Source: Pseudomonadota bacterium (lineage in GTDB: Bacteria; Pseudomonadota; Gammaproteobacteria; Burkholderiales; Rhodocyclaceae). From it: a stretch of DNA of 38,601 nt. Made by a program: the position numbers and the translations under genes. The notes below the pieces were generated by a model. That model was not told the DNA's origin. It made no database searches and saw only the letters and a list, made by a program, of their open reading frames with translations. Shown in pieces: positions 25,366-33,000 of the stretch. The stretch is from positions 1 through 38,601 of the forward strand of contig JAGTRS010000040.1 in assembly GCA_018262195.1 (NCBI GenBank), written 5' to 3'. The first letter of the stretch is position 1, and every line of letters starts with the position of its first letter.

Positions 25366-25980
25366 TCAGGCCGCTTCCATATTCAGGAAACGTGCATCGC
25401 CGAGACGGTAGGCCTGATCGGCTGCTGGCCGTTCGCCTTCGTAAACATCCATGGCCAACGCCGCATCGGTCAGGCTTTCGGCCTTGCCTTCACGGACACG
25501 ACCAACCACACCCCAGCGCTCCAGCCAGTCGAGCGCCAGATTCAGGGACGGCACCATCTGCGCCTTGACGATGTCGCGCAGGCTGCCACCGTAGTCTTCC
25601 AGTTCTTCCGGCTGCACGCCGATCAGCACCAGTTCGGCCGGCAGCTTGTTGGTCAATTCGGCCGCCATCAGCACTTCCTGAAAGCCGGTCTGGTGCAGGC
25701 TCATCTTCTTGGCGCCCATGAAGCGCGGCACCTGATCACCGACCACCTCGCGCAGCTTGCCGGCCGGATCGCCATAGTCGACTGCATCGAAGACCAGCAG
25801 GCAGTCGGCCTCCTGCACATAGGGCAACAGATAAAGGCCCTGCGTGCCGCCATCCATCAGCGTGACCTGCGGTGGAAACTCCCAGCCATCGTTGAGCGCC
25901 TCGACGCAGCGGACGCCGAAGCCTTCATCGGCCCACAAAATGTTGCCGATACCCAGGACCAGAATGCGTTTGGTATTCAT
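25366..25980 (-). CDS. hupD: Hydrogenase maturation endopeptidase HupD/HoxM
   Basis: This 204-residue HupD/HoxM protease removes the C-terminal tail of HupL. I chose the ATG at 25980 (MNTKRILVLGIGNILWADEG); the longer frame extends into the terminator hairpin upstream. Metal ligands are E19, D65 and H96. It is longer than the Hyb protease because of a roughly 40-residue C-terminal extension. It lies just after an intrinsic terminator, so its expression should be lower than that of hupSLC. Confidence 0.94.
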   Translation of the reverse strand: MNTKRILVLGIGNILWADEGFGVRCVEALNDGWEFPPQVTLMDGGTQGLYLLPYVQEADCLLVFDAVDYGDPAGKLREVVGDQVPRFMGAKKMSLHQTGFQEVLMAAELTNKLPAELVLIGVQPEELEDYGGSLRDIVKAQMVPSLNLALDWLERWGVVGRVREGKAESLTDAALAMDVYEGERPAADQAYRLGDARFLNMEAA

Positions 25981-25991
25981 TGAAACCTCTG

Positions 25992-26030
25992 AAAAAAACG
26001 CCCCGGGCACACTTTCATGCACGCCGGGGC
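25992..26030 (-). terminator. Intrinsic terminator between hupC and hupD
   Basis: On the minus strand a 7-bp GC stem (GCCCCGG pairing with CCGGGGC), with a 17-nt loop that can pair further (GCA with TGC), is followed by GTTTTTTT. It lies between the structural hupSLC genes and the accessory genes, at the same operon position as the hybC/hybD terminator. It probably acts as a partial terminator. Confidence 0.82.
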
Positions 26031-26046
26031 TAACGCAAGGTAAACC

Positions 26047-26751
26047 TTAGTCCTTGAACATCCGCCAGCCGGAAATCATCGTGGATATCAGCGACTGCCG
26101 GCTCATGATGTCCTCGCGGATCGCCGCATAGACATGCACCAGGACGAAAGTCATCATGATCCACATGCCCAGTCGGTGCAGGTTATGCACCTGCATCGAG
26201 CCGCCCAGCGCCGGAATGACCCAGCCGAACAGCGTGTCCTGCCAGCTGCCCAGCCCGGCACCTTCGCTGTACAGCGCGAAGCCGGTGAACACCATGCCGA
26301 CGGCCAGGATCGTGAAGAAGAAGAACATCATCAGCTGCGCCATCGGGTTGTGGCCGACGTATTTCTTCGGGGTCTTTTCGAGGAACAGATACCAGCGCAG
26401 CTCGAAGAAGACCTCACTCCACCACTGCGGATTGGTGATCGGCAGCTTGAAAATCTGCTTGGCGTGATGATTGCCGACGAAAGCCCAGTAGATGCGACCG
26501 AGCAGGCCAACGGCAAAGATGTAGGCCGCCGCAAAATGGGCAAAACGGATATAGCCCATCAGGAAGTTGGCCGACGCTTCACCCGGCTGGGTTGGCAACG
26601 GCAGGCCGATGAAATAACCGGTCACTGCCAGCACCACCATGGCCAGCGCATTGATCCAGTGCCACAGCCGCACCGGCGCTTCGTAGACATAGATCGAACG
26701 GACTTGTTTACCGTGCCGTTCGGCCTCGAGCATGTCCTGTTGAGAGAGCAT
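26047..26751 (-). CDS. hupC: Cytochrome b subunit of uptake hydrogenase, HupC/HoxZ
   Basis: This 234-residue integral membrane di-haem cytochrome b connects the HupSL dimer to the quinone pool. I chose the ATG at 26751 because GGAGGA lies 5-6 nt upstream. Four hydrophobic segments are visible (about 30-50, 65-85, 130-155 and 185-205). Candidate haem-ligand histidines are in LWHWINA, RFAHFAAAY and NLHRLGMW ... VHVYAA. It follows hupL by 96 bp containing two RNA hairpins and is followed by an intrinsic terminator. Confidence 0.94.
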   Translation of the reverse strand: MLSQQDMLEAERHGKQVRSIYVYEAPVRLWHWINALAMVVLAVTGYFIGLPLPTQPGEASANFLMGYIRFAHFAAAYIFAVGLLGRIYWAFVGNHHAKQIFKLPITNPQWWSEVFFELRWYLFLEKTPKKYVGHNPMAQLMMFFFFTILAVGMVFTGFALYSEGAGLGSWQDTLFGWVIPALGGSMQVHNLHRLGMWIMMTFVLVHVYAAIREDIMSRQSLISTMISGWRMFKD

Positions 26752-26766
26752 GGAATCCTCCTTATT

Positions 26767-26782
26767 GCTGCCGAGAGGCAGC
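26767..26782 (-). other. Small hairpin before hupC
   Basis: GCTGCC and GGCAGC form a perfect 6-bp stem around a 4-nt loop, 15 nt upstream of the hupC ATG. It may affect mRNA processing or translation of hupC; it has no U-tract. Confidence 0.45.
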
Positions 26783-26789
26783 ACACAAA

Positions 26790-26833
26790 CCTCCCCTCGC
26801 CCTCAGGGAGAGGGGCTGGGGGAGAGGGTGGGG
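26790..26833 (-). repeat. Dispersed palindromic repeat in hupL-hupC gap
   Basis: This is a pyrimidine/purine-rich sequence (minus strand: repeated CCCTCTCCCC-type blocks around CCTGAGGG) that folds into a hairpin by pairing CCCCTCTCCC with GGGCGAGGGG. The type is familiar as a repeat scattered between genes in many proteobacteria. Here it separates hupL from hupC and may stabilise the 3' end of a hupSL message. Confidence 0.6.
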
Positions 26834-26847
26834 ATACAGGCAGTCCA

Positions 26848-28644
26848 TCAGCGGACCTTGACCGACGTCATTTCCTGGCCGTCCGGGCTCATTACGTGCG
26901 TCGAGCAGGCCAGGCAGGGATCGAAGGAATGCAGCGTGCGCAGGATTTCCAGCGGTTCGTCTGCCTTGGCCACCGGGGTATCCATCAGCGAGGCCTCGAA
27001 GGCACCGATCTGACCCTTGTGGTCACGCGGACCGCCGTTCCAGGTGGTCGGCACGACGCACTGGTAGTTGTCGATCTTGGTGTCCTTGATGCGGATCCAG
27101 TGACCGAGCGCACCGCGCGGGGCTTCGGTGAAGCCGGCGCCCATGGCTTCCTTCGGCCAGGTGCTGGGTTCCCACTTCTCGATGTTGGCGGTATTCAGGT
27201 CGCCGGACTTCAGGTTGGTCATCAGCTTGTCGAACTGCTGTTGCTGCAGCTTGACGCAGTACGCCGTTTCCAGACCACGTGCTGCGGTGCGGCCGAGCGT
27301 CGAGAACAGGGCGGTGACCGGCACATCGAGCTTCTTCAGTGCGCCTTCGACCAGACCATGGATTTCCGGGTACTGCTTCGGCTGCAAATAGCCGAGCACC
27401 ATGCGCGGCAGACAGCCGACTTCCATGGCATGGCCGCGCCAGCGCGGCGCCTTGATCCACGAATACTTGCCGCCTTCGTCGAGTTCCTTGATGTTGGTCT
27501 TGGTGCCCTTGGTGTTCGGGCCAAGCACGAAGCTGGGTTCGGTGACGCCGTCGAAGGGGTGCAGGCCCTTGGTTTCGTCGGGGTACTTGTACCAGGAGTG
27601 GGCAACGAATTCCTGCACCTGCTCCGGATCCTTCAGGTCGACCGGGTGAATCTCGTCGAGCTTGCCATTGATGATCGCACCACGCGGCAGCAGCAGGTTG
27701 CCCGAGGTGTAGTCGTTGGCCTTCTGCGGGATGTCGCCGTAGGACAGCAGGTTCTTCGACGAAAGACCGCCGCCGTACAGCCAGCCCTTGTAGAAGGAGC
27801 CGATGGCCAGCAGGTCGGGGATGTAAACCTGTTCGACGAACTCGGCGCAGCGGTCGATGATGCTCTTGACCAGGTTCAGGCGCTCCATGTTTACCGCGCC
27901 GACGGCACCGACGCCTTCGAGGTTGATGGCGCAGGGCACGCCGCCGACCAGCCAGTTCGGGTGCGGATTCTTGCCGCCGAAAATGGTGTGCACCTTGACG
28001 ATTTCCTTCTGAAAATCGAGGGCTTCGAGGTAGTGCGCCACGGCCATCAGGTTGGCTTCCGGCGGCAGCTTGTAGGCCGGGTTGCCCCAGTAGCCGTTCA
28101 TGAACGGGCCGAGCTGGCCCGATTCGACGAACTTCTTCAGGCGGTTCTGGATGTCGCGGAAGTAGCCTGGCGACGACAGCGGCCAGGAAGAAATGCTCTG
28201 GGCCAGCGTCGAAGTGGCCTTCGGATCGGCCTTCAGCGCCGACACGACATCGACCCAGTCGAGCGCGTGCAGGTGGTAGAAGTGCACCAGATGGTCGTGA
28301 ACGTAAAGGTTCAGCTGCATCAGGTTGCGGATGGTGTTGGCGTTTTCCGGAATCTGGATTTTCAGTGCGTCCTCGACGGCGCGGACCGAAGTCAGCGCAT
28401 GGGTGCCTGTACAGACGCCGCAGATGCGCTCGGTGAAGGCCCAGGCGTCACGCGGATCGCGACCCTTGAGGATGACTTCCAGACCGCGCCACATGGTACC
28501 GGTGGAGACGGCATTGCGAATGACGTTCTTGTCGTCGAGGTTAACTTCCACCCGCAGGTGGCCTTCGATGCGGCAGACCGGATCGACGACGACACGCTTG
28601 CCGGAGTTGTCGAGCTTGAAGCCCTGGGTTTCGTAGGCAGCCAT
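26848..28644 (-). CDS. hupL: Uptake [NiFe] hydrogenase large subunit HupL/HoxG
   Basis: This is the 598-residue catalytic subunit of the membrane uptake hydrogenase. RICGVC supplies C75 and C78; DPCLAC supplies C577 and C580. H583 precedes a 15-residue tail cleaved by HupD. It has no own signal and is exported with HupS by Tat. It follows hupS by 4 bp. Paired with the six-cysteine small subunit it forms an oxygen-tolerant (group 1d-like) H2-oxidising enzyme feeding the respiratory chain through HupC. Confidence 0.96.
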   Translation of the reverse strand: MAAYETQGFKLDNSGKRVVVDPVCRIEGHLRVEVNLDDKNVIRNAVSTGTMWRGLEVILKGRDPRDAWAFTERICGVCTGTHALTSVRAVEDALKIQIPENANTIRNLMQLNLYVHDHLVHFYHLHALDWVDVVSALKADPKATSTLAQSISSWPLSSPGYFRDIQNRLKKFVESGQLGPFMNGYWGNPAYKLPPEANLMAVAHYLEALDFQKEIVKVHTIFGGKNPHPNWLVGGVPCAINLEGVGAVGAVNMERLNLVKSIIDRCAEFVEQVYIPDLLAIGSFYKGWLYGGGLSSKNLLSYGDIPQKANDYTSGNLLLPRGAIINGKLDEIHPVDLKDPEQVQEFVAHSWYKYPDETKGLHPFDGVTEPSFVLGPNTKGTKTNIKELDEGGKYSWIKAPRWRGHAMEVGCLPRMVLGYLQPKQYPEIHGLVEGALKKLDVPVTALFSTLGRTAARGLETAYCVKLQQQQFDKLMTNLKSGDLNTANIEKWEPSTWPKEAMGAGFTEAPRGALGHWIRIKDTKIDNYQCVVPTTWNGGPRDHKGQIGAFEASLMDTPVAKADEPLEILRTLHSFDPCLACSTHVMSPDGQEMTSVKVR

Positions 28645-28648
28645 CTAA

Positions 28649-29737
28649 TTATTCCCCCTTCTGTTCTTCGGTCTCGCCGGCCTTCTGGCGGGCGCGGGCC
28701 AGTGCCGTCACGGCAGCATGGGCGGCAATCGCGGCGCCAACGGTGCCGGCGGCAGCCTTGCCGATGGTGTCGGCATTGGCTTCAACGCCAAAGGCCTTGA
28801 TGTCGGTCACCCGGTCGTAGAAGCTGCCCTTGTCCCAGAACCCCTCCTCGGAACAGCCGATACAGCCGTGGCCGGATTGCACCGGCCAGCTGACGCCGCC
28901 GTTCCAGCGCATCGACGAGCAGGCGTTGTAGGTGGTCGGGCCCTTGCAGCCCATCTTGTACAGGCAATAGCCCTTGCGCGAACCCTCGTCATCCCAGGCT
29001 TCGGCGAACTGGCCGGCATCGAAATGGCCACGGCGATAGCACTTGTCGTGGATGCGCTGGCCGTAGAACATCTTCGGACGGCCCTGCCGGTCGAGCTCGG
29101 GAATGCGGTCGAAAGTCAGCATGTAGGTGACGACGCCGGTCATCACCTCGGCGATCGGCGGGCAGCCCGGAACGTTGATGATCGGCTTGCCGGAAATGAC
29201 CTTGTGCACCGGTGTGGCGCGCGTCGGGTTCGGCTTGGCAGCCTGGACACAACCGTAGGAAGCGCAGGCGCCCCACGAAATGATCGCCTTGGCGTCGGCA
29301 CAGGTTTCTTTCAGCACTTCCACGAACGGGCGGCCGCCGTGGATGCAGAACATGCCGTCTTCGTTCAGCGGCGGATTGCCTTCGACGGCGACGATGTAGT
29401 TGCCCTTGTACTTCTTCTTGACCTCTTCAATTATCGCTTCGGCCTGATGGCCAGCCGCGGCCATCAGCGTGTCGTCGTAATCAAGGGAAAGCATCGAGAG
29501 CACGACATCCTTGGTCAGCGGGTGCGCCGAGCGGATGAAGGATTCGGAACAGCAGGTGCATTCCAGTCCGTGCAACCAGATCACCGGCGTACGAGCCTTG
29601 GTCTCCAGCGCATGCGCGATGCGCGGCGCAGCAGCGGAACCCAGCCCGAGCGAAGTCGCCGTCAGGCTGCAGAATTTCAGGAAACTGCGCCGGGTAATCC
29701 CCTGGCGGCGCAGTACTTCATAGAATGTCTCGGTCAC
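28649..29737 (-). CDS. hupS: Uptake [NiFe] hydrogenase small subunit HupS/HoxK (oxygen-tolerant type)
   Basis: This 362-residue iron-sulfur subunit starts at GTG 29737, with GGGGGA 8-9 nt upstream; this gives the conserved [12 protein letters not shown] beginning, while the longer frame covers promoter DNA. A Tat signal is present (TRRSFLK at 14-20). The proximal cluster shows C59, C61 and C62 (ECTCCSES) and C157 with C162 (GACASYGC). These include both extra cysteines of the [4Fe-3S] cluster that gives oxygen tolerance in group 1d enzymes. A C-terminal alanine-rich helix (about 325-345) anchors it to the membrane. It is the first gene of the hup-hyp operon. Confidence 0.96.
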   Translation of the reverse strand: MTETFYEVLRRQGITRRSFLKFCSLTATSLGLGSAAAPRIAHALETKARTPVIWLHGLECTCCSESFIRSAHPLTKDVVLSMLSLDYDDTLMAAAGHQAEAIIEEVKKKYKGNYIVAVEGNPPLNEDGMFCIHGGRPFVEVLKETCADAKAIISWGACASYGCVQAAKPNPTRATPVHKVISGKPIINVPGCPPIAEVMTGVVTYMLTFDRIPELDRQGRPKMFYGQRIHDKCYRRGHFDAGQFAEAWDDEGSRKGYCLYKMGCKGPTTYNACSSMRWNGGVSWPVQSGHGCIGCSEEGFWDKGSFYDRVTDIKAFGVEANADTIGKAAAGTVGAAIAAHAAVTALARARQKAGETEEQKGE

Positions 29738-29780
29738 TGGTAGATCCCCCGTTGTTTTGTCGCCAAGTGGGGGAGCTACT

Positions 29781-29799
29781 ACGCAAGGCGTATGCCACA
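29781..29799 (-). promoter_or_regulatory. Sigma-54 promoter of hupS
   Basis: The minus strand reads TGTGGCATACGCCTTGCGT. TGGCA and TTGC have the exact GG-N10-GC spacing of -24/-12 promoters, close to consensus. The predicted start point is near 29771, giving a 34-nt leader before the GTG. It is the likely target of HoxA. Confidence 0.85.
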
Positions 29800-29819
29800 C
29801 GCGCTGCCTTGCCAGATTA

Positions 29820-29833
29820 TTGATTCAAATCAA
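29820..29833. promoter_or_regulatory. Perfect FNR/ANR-type box upstream of hupS
   Basis: TTGATTCAAATCAA matches TTGAT-N4-ATCAA at every defined position. Its centre is about 55 bp upstream of the predicted hupS start point. An IHF-like sequence (29828-29840) overlaps it, but the FNR match is better. It is about 177 bp from the divergent CBS/GGDEF/EAL gene, where no suitable -10 was seen. Confidence 0.75.
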
Positions 29834-30003
29834 AGCCTTTGTGGATGGCAAGCAAGCACTCCGGAGAAAAACCGCCAGCACCCATTCTGGTCAATATGCT
29901 TCCAATTTGAAAACATGCATTCCACCACCAATGACTTGCACGATTGATCCCGATTAAACATGGTGATGCCGAGTCGTTCTAGAATGAATGGAGGAGGAGT
30001 GGC

Positions 30004-33000
30004 GTGCCCAATATTGTCGACCTGATAACCACCCGAAGCGATCGTGTTGCGCCCGGCGCCACGCTCCGTGAAGTAGCGTCACGCATGCTTGATGCGAAGA
30101 TTTCATCGGTCATCGTGGTCGACCACGACGCCATTCTCGGCATCATTACCGAACGCGACCTGTTGCGCCTGATGCGCCGGCACTGCTCGCCGGACCAGAC
30201 TGCGCAGGAAACGATGACCCATCCGGTGCACACCGTGCCGGGTAACACGAATTTCCGCCTGGCCTACCGCGAAGCAGCCAATCTCGGCATCCGCCATATC
30301 GTGGTCACCGATGAGGCCGGCCTGCCACTTGGCGTGATCAGCGAATCGGACTATCGCAGACACCTCGGCCCCGATTTCTTCCTCCATCTGAATACTGCCG
30401 ATACGCTGATGGAAGGCACCTTTCCACGCCTGCCGGCGACCGCCATGCTCGATGAAGCGCTGGCCGCCATGGAAACTGTGCGCGGCAGTTGTGTCATCGT
30501 GGTCGACGGCCGGCGACCGGTGGGCATCCTCACCGAGCATGACATCGTCCGCCTTTTCCTGGGCAGTGAAAGTAACCCGAGCCTGGGCTCGGTGATGACC
30601 TCCCCGACTATCAGCATCCGCGAAGACTGCCCGCTGGCCGATGCCGCCCAGCAGATGCTCGATCACGGTATACGCCATCTGACGGTCGTCGACGCCGAGG
30701 GCAATCTGGTTGGCCTGCTCTCCGAACACACCCTGATGAGCCCGCTCAAACTGGGCCTGATCGACGATGCGCTGATCGACCGGCAGGCACTCGCCCGAGC
30801 CAGGGAAGCGATGCTGGACGAAACAGCACGCAACGAACGCTACCAACGCGCCCTGCTCGATAACTTCCCATTCCTGGTCTGGCTGAAAGATACCGAATCG
30901 CGATTGCTGACCGCCAACCGGACCTTTGCCGAAGCGGCGGGCAGCGATGCCGTCATCGGTAAAACCGATCGCGAACTCTGGCCGCCAGAACTGGCCAGCG
31001 CCTATCGCACCGACGATCTCGCGGTCATGGCTTCCCGGCAAAAAAAGATCACGATTGAACAGATCATCGTCGACGGCCAGCCGGTCTGGCACGAAACCTA
31101 CAAGGCGCCGGTCATCGACGACGACGGTACCTTGCTGGGCACGGTCGGCTTCGCCCACGACATTTCTGACCGGAAACGCGCCGAAGAGGCCATCCAATTG
31201 CGCAACAGGGCGCTGGCCGGACTGATTGGCGGCGAAGCACTGCCCCGTGTTCTCGAACTGATCGCCCTGTCGGTCGAAGCCGAAATTCCGGGCTGGTGCT
31301 GCTCAATCCTTCTGGCGGACAAGACCGGACAGCGGCTGCATCTTGGCGCCGCACCAAGCCTTCCTCCTGCCTATGGCGTTGCCGTCGACGGCATGCCGAT
31401 CGCCCCCGGCATCGCCTCTTCCGGCGCCGCAGCCGCTACCCGCCAACGTGTCGTCGTCGACAACATCCACGAGCATCCGAATTGGGTGAATTACCGTGAC
31501 CTGGCCGAGCATGGCTGTTTTTCCGCCTGCTGGTCAGAGCCCGTGATCGGCACCAATGGTCAATTGCTCGGAACCTTCACCGCCTATTACCCTTCGCCGA
31601 CCAGCCCGCAGGACGACTATCTGGGCCTGCTCACCCAGGCCGCCCAGCTCACTGCGTTGATCATCGAACGCCAGCTCGGCTCCCAGGAACTGGAAAGCAG
31701 CCTGGCAACCTTCCGCGGCATTTTTGACAGCATCGGGGAAGCGCTTTTCATTCAGGGCGAAGACCGGCGCTTTCTCGACATCAACACCAGTGCCGAGCAA
31801 ATGTTCGGCCACCCCCGCGCGCGCATGATCGGCGAGACGCACGAATTTCTGATCTCTCCGGGAATGCTTGATCTGGAAGGTATCGACCAGGCCATCTCGG
31901 CTGCGCTGGCCGGCACGCCGCAGAAATTCGAAGCGCTGGCCAGAAGCAGCACCAATCGTATTTTCCCGATCGAAGTTCGTCTCCATACCGCCAGCTATTT
32001 CGGCAAGCCGGTACTGATCGCTTCCGCCGTCGACATTTCCGAACGCAAGAATGCCGAACTGAGACTGGAAGTCGAGCACGATCTTGCCCAAGCGCTGGCC
32101 GCCGGGATGCAGCGCGATGAAGTGCTGGGCGAACTGCTCAAAGCCACCCGGCGCTTCCCGGATCTGGATGCCGGATGCGTGCACTGGCGGCAACCTGACG
32201 GTAGCTACCGCCTGATCGCCTATCAGGGAATCTCGACCGATTTCGCCGAAACAATCGCCCATCTTGAGGCAGATAGCCCCCTCTCCAGCCTTGCGCTGTA
32301 TGGCGGAACCATCTGCAACTGCTCGCCCCCCAGTGAGCACTGTGCCGGCGAAACCATCTGCGATAGCCTGGCCATGCAACGCGAAGGGCTGGGCTGCCTG
32401 GCCGCGCTGTCGATCAAACTGGACGGCCAGTCGGTCGCCTGCCTGACTCTGGGCAGTCGCCAGACCTCCGGCATCCTGCCCTCGACGCTGCACTCGCTGG
32501 AAAAGCTGAACAGCCACTTCAGTCAGGCGCTGCACCGACTTGCCGCACAAGAGGAAGCCCTGCGCCTGCAAAAGAACCTGAGCGGGTTGTTCGACACACT
32601 GACCGATTTCATCTTCATTCTCGACCAAGCAGGCTGCATCCTCCACTACAACCGCTCTGTCGCCGAAAACCTTGGCTACGGCGAGAGCATCCTCAAAGGG
32701 AAAACAGTTGCCTCCGTACACCCGGAGAACCTGCGCCAGATGGCCGGCGAAGTCATGGCCGAGATCATTTCGGGCCGCCGCTCCAGCTGCCCGTTGCCCA
32801 TCCTGCGTGCCAATGGTGAGCAAATCATGGTCGAGACACGCGTCGTCAACGGCTATTGGGATGGACAACCCGCGCTGATCGGCATCTCCCAGGACATCAG
32901 CGAGCGCCTGATGGCCGAAGAACGCCAGCAACTGGCTGCCAGCGTATTCGACAACGCCCACGAAGGCATCATGATCACCGACCCGAAAGGGCGCATCATC

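Noticed and set aside
26134..28800. 888-codon open frame on the plus strand opposite hupL and hupC
   Set aside because: Same reason: a mirror of the coding strand with no recognisable domain.
29828..29840. IHF-like sequence AATCAAAGCCTTT
   Set aside because: One mismatch to consensus, and it overlaps a perfect FNR box that explains most of the same bases better.
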